This document shows, piece after piece, positions 7,917-18,046 of a stretch of DNA of 64,000 bases (positions are counted from its first letter, which is position 1; the number at the start of each line of letters is the position of its first letter). Origin of the DNA: Streptomyces sp. SID13031. GTDB taxonomy: Bacteria > Actinomycetota > Actinomycetes > Propionibacteriales > Kribbellaceae. The position numbers and the translations under genes are program-made. The notes under the pieces were generated by a model, which was not told the DNA's origin, did not search any database, and saw only the letters and a program-made list of their open reading frames with translations. The stretch lies in assembly GCF_010548305.1 (NCBI RefSeq), contig NZ_JAAGLV010000001.1, positions 558,001 to 622,000 on the forward strand. Direction: 5' to 3'.

Positions 7917-8339
7917 ATGGACAACGAGGCGAGCTGGCGGGACAGGCGGCGGGAGGCATCGGCGGCCCAGGGTGAGGCGCTCCAGCGGCGCAAGGCGGCC
8001 GAGACCGCCCAGGCCCGGGAGTTGCTGGCCGGCTTCATCGCGAAGATGGAGGCCCTGGGCATCGAGCCGCGCCCGCTGAGAGCCCCGGTGGTCGGATCGG
8101 GCGCCAGCTACCGGACCGGCATTACCGGCTGGTACCTCCGCCGGAACGAGTCTCTCGCCGTGGATGCCGACGGCAACTTCTACATCCTCGGCACCCAGTC
8201 GAGCCTCAGGTCCCGCCTCGCCGGTGTCCACGTACTTCCCTCCGACCCGCCCCTGATCGTCGGTCTCGGCGCCCGCGACGGTGAATCGCTGCCGCTGAAG
8301 CAGTTGCTGGAGCTCCGGCTGGGTGAGATCGAGGGCTGA
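7917..8339 (+). CDS. Conserved hypothetical protein
   Basis: A 140-residue cytoplasmic protein, unrecognised beyond a general actinobacterial look. The first half is a highly charged helix (WRDRRREASAAQGEALQRRKAAETAQARELL, split by a short turn). The second half is beta-rich (GWYLRRNESLAVDADGNFYIL, then HVLPSDPPLIVGLGARDGESLPL). It is divergent from the ABC-ATPase gene and convergent with gabD, 6 bases apart. Codon use matches its neighbours. No function is proposed. Confidence 0.65.
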   Translation: MDNEASWRDRRREASAAQGEALQRRKAAETAQARELLAGFIAKMEALGIEPRPLRAPVVGSGASYRTGITGWYLRRNESLAVDADGNFYILGTQSSLRSRLAGVHVLPSDPPLIVGLGARDGESLPLKQLLELRLGEIEG

Positions 8340-8345
8340 TTCTTC

Positions 8346-9704
8346 TCAGCTGAAGTCGACTGAGAAGTACTGGGTCTCCTGGTACTCGCGGATGCCTTCG
8401 CGGGCGCCCTCGCGGCCGAGGCCGCTCTGTTTGAGACCACCGAACGGAGCGGCCGGGTCGGAGACGACGCCACGGTTCACGCCGACCATGCCGGCCTCGA
8501 CGGACTCGGCGATCCGCAGGGCGTCCTGCAGCCGGCCGGCGTACACGTAGGCGGCCAGGCCGTACTCCGAATCATTGACCTGGGCAAGCATCGCCGCCTC
8601 GTCGGTCCAACTGATGATCGGCGCGACCGGCCCGAAGATCTCCTCCCGCACGATCCGCTGGCCGGGGCTGACCCCGGTCAGCAGGGTGGCGGGGTAGTAC
8701 CAGCCGTTCGCCGGGACCGGCCCGGTGTTGGTGATCCGGGCGCCCTCGGCGACTGCCTCGTCGACGAGGCCGCTCACCTCCGCGACCGCCTTGGCATTGA
8801 TCAGCGGTGCGACCTCTAGCTTGTCGATCGCCTCGCCGAACCTGGTCGCGAACTCGTCGGCCACCGCGGCGTGCACGAAGAACCGGTTGGCGGCGGTACA
8901 GGCTTGGCCGCCGTTGCGGAACTTCGCGATCAGCGCGCCGCTGACGGCCGCTTCGAGGTCGGCATCGGCGGTCACGATGAAGGGCGCGTTGCCGCCCAGC
9001 TCCAGGCCGGTGTTGAGGACGCGGTCGGCCGCCTGCGTGAGCAGCAGTTTGCCGACCCGGGTCGAGCCGGTGAAAGACAGCGCGCGGACCCGGGGATCGG
9101 CCAGCCAGGTGCTCACGACCTCGGCGGAGGACTCGGACTGGACGACGTTGACGACTCCCTCGGGGACGCCGGCCGCGGTCAGCAGGTCGGCGATCGCCTG
9201 TGCGGTAAGCGGTGTCTCGGAGGCGGGTTTGAGGACGACGGTGCAGCCGGCGGCGAGGGCGGGCGCGATCTTGCGGGTGGCCATCGCGGCGGGGAAGTTC
9301 CACGGCGTCACGAGCGCGGCGATGCCGACCGGGCGATGGGTGACGATCGTCCGGGTTCCACCGGCGGGGGAGGAGCCGTAGGAGCCTTCGGTCCGGACGG
9401 CTTCCTCGGAGAACCAGCGGAAGAACTCGGCGGCGTAGCTGACCTCGGCGCGGGCGTCGGCTTCGGACTTGCCGTTCTCGGCGGTGATCAGGGCGGACAG
9501 CTTGTCGATGTCCGCGACGATGAGTTCGTAGGCGCGGCGTAGAACCTCGGCGCGTGTCCTCGGTGCGGTGGCGGCCCAGGCGGGGCCGGCGGCGGCTGCG
9601 GCGTCGACCGCTGCAGTTGCTTCGGCGGCGGTGCCGTTCGGTAGTTCGGCGATGATCGCCTCGGTGGCCGGGTTGTAGACGGGGAAGGTGCGCAGGCCGG
9701 GCAT
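8346..9704 (-). CDS. gabD: Succinate-semialdehyde dehydrogenase (NAD(P)+), GABA pathway
   Basis: A 452-residue aldehyde dehydrogenase with all key elements: the oxyanion Asn136 in TPWNFP, NAD-binding FTGSTRVGK (211-219), general base Glu235 in LELGGNAPF, and nucleophile Cys269 in NGGQACTAANR. It oxidises succinate semialdehyde to succinate, the second step of GABA breakdown. Its ATG overlaps the TGA of the aminotransferase gene (TGATG), so the two are translationally coupled. The pairing with gabT supports the succinate-semialdehyde assignment over other aldehydes. Confidence 0.9.
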   Translation of the reverse strand: MPGLRTFPVYNPATEAIIAELPNGTAAEATAAVDAAAAAGPAWAATAPRTRAEVLRRAYELIVADIDKLSALITAENGKSEADARAEVSYAAEFFRWFSEEAVRTEGSYGSSPAGGTRTIVTHRPVGIAALVTPWNFPAAMATRKIAPALAAGCTVVLKPASETPLTAQAIADLLTAAGVPEGVVNVVQSESSAEVVSTWLADPRVRALSFTGSTRVGKLLLTQAADRVLNTGLELGGNAPFIVTADADLEAAVSGALIAKFRNGGQACTAANRFFVHAAVADEFATRFGEAIDKLEVAPLINAKAVAEVSGLVDEAVAEGARITNTGPVPANGWYYPATLLTGVSPGQRIVREEIFGPVAPIISWTDEAAMLAQVNDSEYGLAAYVYAGRLQDALRIAESVEAGMVGVNRGVVSDPAAPFGGLKQSGLGREGAREGIREYQETQYFSVDFS

Positions 9705-11050
9705 CAGGTGAGTTCCTTGAAGACGGAGTCGAGGAGGTCGAGGCCCTCGGTGAGCAACTCGTCGGAGATCGCGAGCGGTGGGAGGAACCGCAGGACGTTT
9801 CCGTAGGTGCCGCAGGTGAGGACGATCAGGCCGCGCGCGTGGGCGGCGGCTGCGATCCGGCGGGTCAGGTCGGCGTCGGGCGTGTGGGTGCCCGGCTCGA
9901 CCAGCTCGACCGCGATCATCGCGCCGCGGCCGCGGACGTCACCGATCCTCGCGTCGCTTGCCTGCAGGGCTTCGAAGCGATCGGTCAGGAGCCGGCCGAG
10001 CTCGCGGGCGCGGCCACTCAGGTCGTCGGTCTCGATCAGGTCGAGGACCGCGAGGGCGGCCGCGCAGGCGAGCGGGTTGCCGCCGTACGTGCCGCCGAGG
10101 CCACCGACGTGAGGAGCGTCCATGATCTCGGCGCGGCCGGTGACGGCGGACAACGGCAGACCGCCCGCGATGCCCTTGGCGGTCACGATGAGATCGGGGA
10201 CGACGCCCTCGTGATCGCAGGCGAACAGGTCACCGGTCCGGGCGAAGCCGGTCTGTACTTCGTCGGCGATGAAGACGACGCCGTTCGCCTGGCACCAGGC
10301 GGCCAGCGCGGGCAGGAACCCGGGCGCGGGGACGACGAAGCCGCCCTCGCCCTGGATCGGCTCGATCACCACGGCGGCGAGGTTCTCGGCGCCGACCTGC
10401 TTCTCGATCACCTCGATCGCGCGCTGCGCCGCCGCCGGGCCGTCGACGCCGGAGTCCCGGAACGGGTACGACACGGGTGCCCGGTAGACCTCGCTCGCGA
10501 AGGGGCCGAAACCGTTCTTGTACGGCTGGTTCTTGGCCGTCATGGCCATCGTCAGATTGGTACGCCCGTGGTACGCGTGATCGAAGGCGACCACGGCCTG
10601 CTTCCTGGTGTACGACCGAGCGATCTTGACGGCGTTCTCGACAGCCTCGGCGCCCGAGTTGAACAGCGCCGTCCGCTTGTCGTGGCTGCCCGGAGTGATC
10701 CGGTTGAGCGCCTCCGCGACCTGGAGATAGCCCTCGTACGGGGTGACCATGAAGCAGGTGTGGGTGAAGGCATTGAGCTGGTTGCTGACGGCGGCGACCA
10801 CCGCCGGGGCGCTGTTGCCGACCGTGGTGACGGCGATGCCGGAGCCGAAGTCGATCAGCGAGTTGCCGTCCACGTCGACGACGACACCGCCACCTGCGGC
10901 CGCGGCGTAGATCGGGAGCACGGTGCCGACGCCCTGGGCGACGGCGGCGGTTTTCCGGGTCTGGAGTTCGCGAGAACGGGGGCCGGGGATCTCGGTGATC
11001 AGGCGGCGCTCCTGCGGGAGTTTCGGCCCGCCTTCGATGAGGTCTGACAT
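9704..11050 (-). CDS. gabT: 4-aminobutyrate aminotransferase
   Basis: A 448-residue class III PLP aminotransferase. NSGAEAVENAVKIAR and AYHGRTNLTMAMTAKNQPYK are the GabT-specific substrate and phosphate regions; IADEVQTGFARTG carries the cofactor Asp263; VTAKGIAGGLPLSAVTG carries the Schiff-base Lys292. It transfers the GABA amino group to 2-oxoglutarate, giving succinate semialdehyde for the downstream GabD. The start at 11050 gives MSDLIEGGPKLPQERRLITE, matching actinobacterial GabT. It is first in the gabTD operon and divergent from a PucR regulator, 84 bases away. Confidence 0.93.
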   Translation of the reverse strand: MSDLIEGGPKLPQERRLITEIPGPRSRELQTRKTAAVAQGVGTVLPIYAAAAGGGVVVDVDGNSLIDFGSGIAVTTVGNSAPAVVAAVSNQLNAFTHTCFMVTPYEGYLQVAEALNRITPGSHDKRTALFNSGAEAVENAVKIARSYTRKQAVVAFDHAYHGRTNLTMAMTAKNQPYKNGFGPFASEVYRAPVSYPFRDSGVDGPAAAQRAIEVIEKQVGAENLAAVVIEPIQGEGGFVVPAPGFLPALAAWCQANGVVFIADEVQTGFARTGDLFACDHEGVVPDLIVTAKGIAGGLPLSAVTGRAEIMDAPHVGGLGGTYGGNPLACAAALAVLDLIETDDLSGRARELGRLLTDRFEALQASDARIGDVRGRGAMIAVELVEPGTHTPDADLTRRIAAAAHARGLIVLTCGTYGNVLRFLPPLAISDELLTEGLDLLDSVFKELT

Positions 11051-11095
11051 GCGCCCACGGTGACGCGGGTGGTTGCTGTCTGGCGATGGCAGCTC

Positions 11096-11123
11096 TGCAC
11101 AACCTTGCTGGCTGGCCTGTGCA
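11096..11123. promoter_or_regulatory. Candidate operator between gabT and the PucR regulator
   Basis: TGCACA (11096-11101) and TGTGCA (11118-11123) form a perfect inverted repeat with a 16-base centre in the 84-base divergent region. It ends 11 bases before the regulator's ATG, so it could serve autoregulation and gabTD control. Confidence 0.35.
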
Positions 11124-11134
11124 AAACTGGCAAT

Positions 11135-12652
11135 ATGATCCCGCTGTCTGCGCTGCTTGAGGAGGAAGGCCTCACGCTGCGACCGCTTCACCTTCCTCGG
11201 CCTGACGCGCGCCTGCGGTGGGTGGCGACGAGCGAACTGGTGGACCCCACGCCGTACCTCGAAGGCGAGGAACTGCTGCTGACCACCGGCCTGGCCATGT
11301 CGGGCTGGCGAGGTGAGTGGACCGCGTACGTCACCCGCCTCCGCGACGCAGGCGTGGCAGGACTTGGCCTGGGCACCGGCCTGACCCATCGAGTACCACC
11401 CCGAGGCCTGATCCGAGCCTGCGAGGAACTCGGCGTCAACCTGATCGAAGTCCCGCGCCTGACCGCCTTCGTCGCCATCAGCCGCCGCGCCGCCGACCTC
11501 CTGGAGAAGGAGGAGTCTCAAGCAGCCCGTACTGCCCTGGAACTGCAACGCCAACTGACTGCCGCAGCGGCGGGCTCCGATCCCGCCACCGCGATCCTGC
11601 GCCAACTCTCCAAATCCCTGAACGGCGTCGGCTGTCTACTGGCGCCGAATGGCCAGGTGCTGGCGGGGTCGCCGGGAGCTGTCGAGCTGGAGGAGATCCG
11701 GAACCGGATCAAAACGATGCGGCCGCAAGGCAGGCACGCGGCGCTGACGCTGAGCGAGCCGGGATTCGTGACCGTCGTCCAGCCGATCGGCCTGCACCAG
11801 CGCCCAGAAAGCTACCTCGTCACCGGCACCCCCGGACGTCCCACCGAGCCACAGCGGCGGGCGGTCGGTACTGCGGGCGCCCTGCTCTCCCTCGTCTCCC
11901 AACAGCAACGCGACCAGACCGACACCCGCCGCCGAGTAGCCGCCCGCGCCTTCGCCCTCCTCCTCACCGACGACCAACGCACCGCCGAACTCCTGCTGGA
12001 CATCGCCCTACCCCACAACCCCACCATCCTCGCCGCCCATGCGCCAACAGCCTCCGCCGAACAGTCTGTCGACGACGCAGTTGTCGACGGGCTGGTTGTG
12101 GCGGAGGCTGCGTGTCCGCTTGCGGTGCTCGTCGAGGGGGAGCTGTTCGTCGTCAGCACAGCGGAAGGCGCGGAGCGCATCGCAGCTGAACTCGCGAGAC
12201 TGGGGCTCCTCGTCGGAATAGGCAACCCAGCCGGCCCGCAGGGCCATGGCCGAAGCCCCCAGACTGCCGGACCGGACGGTCTCGGTGCGAGTCGGGAAAC
12301 CGCCGTGCTGGCTCTCGCTCAAGCGACTGCCGCCTCGCCCGTGGTGCGGTGGAGCCAGCTTGTCCGCGAGGGGCTCAGCGCTCTGGTGGACGATCACCTT
12401 GCCGCCGCGTTCGCGGCTTCGTACCTGGAGTCGTTGACGGAGGAGCAGTTGGAGGTACTGCGGACCTTCCTCCGCCATCACGGGTCGCGGCTGAAAGTGG
12501 CTGAGGAGTTGGGGCTGCACCGGAACACGGTCCGCAACCGCGTCCGGCAGATCGAAGCGCAGCTGGGCGATTCGCTGGACAATCCCCAGGTCAGGATGAC
12601 GGCCTGGTTCGCGCTGCAATATTCGGTGGCGGGTGGTCCGGGGCGCTGGTAA
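11135..12652 (+). CDS. PucR family transcriptional regulator, likely GABA/gabTD regulator
   Basis: A 505-residue PucR protein. The N-terminal purine-catabolism regulatory domain starts IPLSALLEEEGLTLRPLHLP and continues WVATSELVDPTPYLEGEELLLTTG. The C-terminus carries the CdaR/PucR helix-turn-helix (TFLRHHGSRLKVAEELGLHR, then NTVRNRVRQIEAQLG). The ATG at 11135 gives the conserved N-terminus; an upstream in-frame ATG at 11060 would add an unrelated extension. Divergence from gabTD is a typical arrangement for activators of GABA breakdown; the inducer is not shown by sequence. Confidence 0.85.
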   Translation: MIPLSALLEEEGLTLRPLHLPRPDARLRWVATSELVDPTPYLEGEELLLTTGLAMSGWRGEWTAYVTRLRDAGVAGLGLGTGLTHRVPPRGLIRACEELGVNLIEVPRLTAFVAISRRAADLLEKEESQAARTALELQRQLTAAAAGSDPATAILRQLSKSLNGVGCLLAPNGQVLAGSPGAVELEEIRNRIKTMRPQGRHAALTLSEPGFVTVVQPIGLHQRPESYLVTGTPGRPTEPQRRAVGTAGALLSLVSQQQRDQTDTRRRVAARAFALLLTDDQRTAELLLDIALPHNPTILAAHAPTASAEQSVDDAVVDGLVVAEAACPLAVLVEGELFVVSTAEGAERIAAELARLGLLVGIGNPAGPQGHGRSPQTAGPDGLGASRETAVLALAQATAASPVVRWSQLVREGLSALVDDHLAAAFAASYLESLTEEQLEVLRTFLRHHGSRLKVAEELGLHRNTVRNRVRQIEAQLGDSLDNPQVRMTAWFALQYSVAGGPGRW

Positions 12653-12752
12653 CGTCCATCGTCTGTCTTTTCAGATCGAATCGAACCGGATGGCCTCCGG
12701 GGCGGGATCTTGCTCACAGCTGCCCACCCCCGACGATTCGAGGCTCTTTGTG

Positions 12753-14807
12753 ATGGCCGAAACCACCCTGCTGCCCGCCGATCTCCAAGCCGAGCGAGAC
12801 TTTCTCACCGAGGCGCGCGCGGCGCTAGCCCGCATGCACCACGTGGTGGAGGAGCGCGACGTCCCGCTGATCGGTGGCGAGGACAACGACGAACGCTTTA
12901 CCAACGAAGCGAGCGAGCGGGCCAAGAAGCAACGCACCCAGGCGCTCGTCGACCTGCCCGACGTTCCGCTGTTCTTCGGCCGGCTCGACTACGAGGCCGG
13001 CACCATCGAAGGCCACGACCAGATCCACATCGGTCGACGGCACGTGCACGACGGCAGCGGCGTACCACTCGTCATCGACTGGCGCGCGCCAGTGTCCGTG
13101 CCGTTCTACCGCGCCACCCGCAGCGACCGCCAGCGACTCCTCATGCGCCGCCGCTACGGCTTCTCCGACCACGCCGCGCTGACCGGTTTCGAGGACGAGT
13201 CGTTGATCGGGGCCGTCGAGACCGATCAGGCCGAGACGTTCCTGCGCACCGAGATCGAACGTCCGCGCACCGGACCGATGCGCGACATCGTCGCCACGAT
13301 CCAGCCGGAGCAGGACGACCTGGTCCGGGCACCGCTGCACCCGAGCGTCTGCGTGCAGGGCGCGCCCGGCACCGGCAAGACCGCCGTCGGCCTACACCGC
13401 GTGGCCTACCTGCTCTACACCGAGCGCGAGCGGTTGAGTCGCGGCGGCGTCGTGATCGTCGGGCCGAACCGCTCGTTCCTGTCCTACATCCGCAAGGTCC
13501 TGCCTGCGCTCGGCGAGGTCGACGTCCGCCAGATCACCATCGACGAACTGATCAGGCAGCCCGCCACGGCAGTGGACGAGCCCGCGGCCGCGCGGCTGAA
13601 GAGCGACGCCCGGATGGCACTCGTACTGCGACGAGCACTGTGGTCGCACGTCGGCGTACCGGCCGAGGGAATCCTTTACAGCAAGGGATCCCAGCGCTAC
13701 CGGGTGCACGACTACGAGTTGGCGGAGATCGTCTCGGCCCTGCACGAGTCGACGAGATACGCGGCGGGGCGAGACGCCCTCGCGCAGCGGGTCGCGCACG
13801 CGGTACTGGTTCAGATGGAGCGGCGGGGCGAGTCGCCGGATGATCGCGTGCAGAATGCCGTGGCCCGCTCGAAGCCCGTGAAGACCTTGCTCGACGCGGT
13901 CTGGCCCAAGGTCGTACCGGAGCAGATCCTGCATCGGCTGCTCTCGAACGCCGAGTTCCTGGCGCAGTCGGCGGGGGAGGAGTTCACCGCGGACGAGTGC
14001 GCTGCCTTGCTTTGGGGCAAGCCGGTCCGCTCCTGGAAGTCGGCGAAGTGGTCGGTCGCGGACACCCTGCTGCTCGACGAGCTCAACGACCTGATCGAGC
14101 GCAGCACTGGCTCGCTCGGCCACCTCGTCCTGGACGAGGCGCAGGACTTGTCGGCCATGCAACTGCGTGCGCTGGCCCGCCGGTGCCGCACTGGCTCGGC
14201 AACAGTCCTCGGCGACCTCGCACAGGCGACCACGCCCTGGGCCGCGGGCTCCTGGGATCGAGTGCTCGGCCACCTCGAGAAGTCCGACGCCGTCGTCGCC
14301 GAGCTGGACCGGGGCTTCCGCGTACCGGACCAGATCATCGACTTCGCCGCGAAACTCCTGCCCCAGATCGCCCCCACCCTCGGCGTACCGCACGGCGTCC
14401 GCACAGTCGCCGACTCACTGAGCCTCGTCGAGACCGACGAGCAGTCCTTGGCCGGCACCCTCGTCGCCTCCTGCCGAACAGCCCTCGCCGGCGAAGGCTC
14501 GGTCGCCCTCATCGCCGCCGACGACCAGATCACCGCCCTGTACGACGTACTGGTGGCCGCCGGTCTCCAACCCGCTCTCCTCGGCGCGACAGAGGACGAG
14601 ATGGACACGACCCGCCTGGTCTGCGTCCCGGCGACGCTCGCCAAGGGACTCGAGTTCGACTCCGTCGTGGTCGCCGAGCCGGCTCAGATCGTGGCAGCCG
14701 AACCTCGCGGCCTCCAACGCCTGTACGTCGTCCTGACCCGCGCCGTCAGCTCCCTCCGAGTCGTCCACGCAACCCCGCTGCCTGACGCCTTGAGCGTGGC
14801 AAGGTGA
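12753..14807 (+). CDS. helR: HelR/HelD-type RNA polymerase recycling ATPase (UvrD-like)
   Basis: A 684-residue superfamily 1 ATPase. The N-terminal antiparallel coiled-coil arm (about 10-65) and the block HIGRRHVHDGSGVPLVIDWR / APVSVPFYRA are signatures of the HelD/HelR family rather than DNA helicases. Walker A GAPGTGKT is at 203-210; HLVLDEAQDLS is motif II; VVLTRAVSSLRVVH is motif VI. HelR displaces RNA polymerase from stalled complexes and in streptomycetes can protect it from rifamycins. I assign HelR rather than HelD by the overall pattern, from memory of the families. ATG 12753 is preceded by GAGG; a GTG one codon upstream is possible. No classic rifamycin-associated inverted repeat is evident upstream. 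Confidence 0.75.
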   Translation: MAETTLLPADLQAERDFLTEARAALARMHHVVEERDVPLIGGEDNDERFTNEASERAKKQRTQALVDLPDVPLFFGRLDYEAGTIEGHDQIHIGRRHVHDGSGVPLVIDWRAPVSVPFYRATRSDRQRLLMRRRYGFSDHAALTGFEDESLIGAVETDQAETFLRTEIERPRTGPMRDIVATIQPEQDDLVRAPLHPSVCVQGAPGTGKTAVGLHRVAYLLYTERERLSRGGVVIVGPNRSFLSYIRKVLPALGEVDVRQITIDELIRQPATAVDEPAAARLKSDARMALVLRRALWSHVGVPAEGILYSKGSQRYRVHDYELAEIVSALHESTRYAAGRDALAQRVAHAVLVQMERRGESPDDRVQNAVARSKPVKTLLDAVWPKVVPEQILHRLLSNAEFLAQSAGEEFTADECAALLWGKPVRSWKSAKWSVADTLLLDELNDLIERSTGSLGHLVLDEAQDLSAMQLRALARRCRTGSATVLGDLAQATTPWAAGSWDRVLGHLEKSDAVVAELDRGFRVPDQIIDFAAKLLPQIAPTLGVPHGVRTVADSLSLVETDEQSLAGTLVASCRTALAGEGSVALIAADDQITALYDVLVAAGLQPALLGATEDEMDTTRLVCVPATLAKGLEFDSVVVAEPAQIVAAEPRGLQRLYVVLTRAVSSLRVVHATPLPDALSVAR

Positions 14808-14811
14808 GGTG

Positions 14812-15384
14812 ATGACCATCGAGGTTCGCCCGGCGTCGGTCTTCGAGGATGTCCGCGCCCTGGTCGGTCCGAAGTCGCTGACCGCCAATGTTTGCTGGTG
14901 TTTGAGTTATCGGATTCCGTCCAAGGTGAACAATGAGCTGCGCGGTCCCGAGCGTGGTGAGTACGTCGAGAAGCTGTGCCGTCAGAAGCCGGCTCCTGGG
15001 GTGCTTGCGTACGAGGGTGATGAGCCGGTGGGGTGGGCTGCGGTGGCGCCGCGGGCGGAGACTCAGTTCGCGGGCAATCGGCGGATCCCGCACGTGGACG
15101 ACCTGCCGGTGTGGTCGCTGTGGTGTATCCGGGTTCGGCCTGGGCACCGCAAGTCGGGGCTCTCGCATGTGTTGATCGAGGGTGCGGTCGAGTTCGCCCG
15201 CGCCAACGGAGCGCCGATGGTGGAGGCCTATCCGCTCGACAACGGCGACGCCAAGGTCGACCTGACGATGGCCTACGCCGGGATCCGCAAGAACTTCGAG
15301 CGGGCGGGTTTCGTCAAGACCGCCGACACCACGTCAACGCTGGCAGGCCACCGCCGTGTTCTGATGCGCCTCGACCTGCGATAG
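14812..15384 (+). CDS. GNAT family N-acetyltransferase
   Basis: A 190-residue GNAT protein. The acetyl-CoA loop region is SLWCIRVRPGHRKSGLSHVL (R/Q-x-x-G-x-G/A variant: RPGHRKSGLS), after the central strand EPVGWAAVAPRAE. The C-terminal part (MAYAGIRKNFERAGFVKTAD) matches the usual FE-x-x-GF element. It begins 4 bases after helR, with GAGGTG within the junction, so it is probably translated from the same mRNA. The substrate is unknown. Cysteine-rich NVCWCLSYR near residue 30 is typical of this actinobacterial subgroup. Confidence 0.82.
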   Translation: MTIEVRPASVFEDVRALVGPKSLTANVCWCLSYRIPSKVNNELRGPERGEYVEKLCRQKPAPGVLAYEGDEPVGWAAVAPRAETQFAGNRRIPHVDDLPVWSLWCIRVRPGHRKSGLSHVLIEGAVEFARANGAPMVEAYPLDNGDAKVDLTMAYAGIRKNFERAGFVKTADTTSTLAGHRRVLMRLDLR

Positions 15385-15427
15385 CGCAAAGTCAGCTCAG
15401 CTGGCAGGGGCAGCCGATTCCGCCGTC

Positions 15428-15489
15428 ACTGGCGGGTTTTTGTAGCACTGGCGTGCTGCATCATGCCAGCGGTACAACAACCCGCTAGT
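15428..15489. repeat. 25-bp imperfect inverted repeat (long hairpin)
   Basis: Arms 15428-15452 and 15465-15489 match at 21 of 25 positions around a 12-base loop. The left arm contains GCGGGTTTTTGTA and the right arm TACAACAACCCGC. It sits between convergent GNAT and icd genes and is far longer than a normal terminator stem. It may be a bidirectional terminator or the remnant of a small repeat element. Confidence 0.55.
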
Positions 15490-15536
15490 CGGCGCGGCGA
15501 GGGCCGTCTTCGCGCCCTCCCGCCGTGGGTGAACGT

Positions 15537-15573
15537 AAAGGGAGCCCGGGCGAGTGGTCGCCGGGCTCCCTTT
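15537..15573. terminator. Bidirectional terminator between GNAT gene and icd
   Basis: AAAGGGAGCCCG and CGGGCTCCCTTT form a perfect 12-bp stem around a GC-flanked loop, starting 16 bases beyond the icd stop codon on the minus strand. The A/T ends give a short U-tract in both directions. Confidence 0.75.
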
Positions 15574-15588
15574 GCGGGTGGTGTCAGG

Positions 15589-17808
<2,220 letters not shown>

Positions 17809-17896
17809 TCGCGTCTGTCCTCTGCTCCGTCGATGTCGCTCCTCGGGCCACCCCGTGGAGGCAACCCCACCTTAGTCGGCGGTGCGAGCGACTCCC

Positions 17897-17920
17897 TCAG
17901 TGAGTGGTGATGCTCACTGA
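17897..17920. promoter_or_regulatory. Inverted repeat in the icd / secreted-protein divergent region
   Basis: TCAGTGAG and CTCACTGA form perfect 8-bp arms around an 8-base centre. It lies 88 bases upstream of icd and 126 upstream of the secreted beta-helix gene, so its target is ambiguous. Confidence 0.35.
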
Positions 17921-17986
17921 TTGGTCTGTTCGGAGGTGGCCGACCCCTTCCGCAGGCGGCTGATGAGGTTTACCTTCAAGGTCCAT

Positions 17987-18000
17987 GTGAGCGCTCTCAC
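17987..18000. promoter_or_regulatory. LacI-type operator upstream of the secreted glycan-active protein
   Basis: GTGAG-CGCT-CTCAC is an inverted repeat with the CG-centred form of LacI-family operators such as TGGGAGCGCTCCCA. It lies 47 bases upstream of the GTG start of the CBM56 protein. No lacI-type gene is present in the window, so the repressor would act from elsewhere. Confidence 0.5.
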
Positions 18001-18046
18001 GCGGACCATTCCCCCTCTCGCCCCCTTCCGCCCCGGAGGTGCAGTC

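Noticed and set aside
12653..12752. Rifamycin-associated element upstream of helR
   Set aside because: I looked for a long inverted repeat with the expected symmetry and found only short, imperfect ones.
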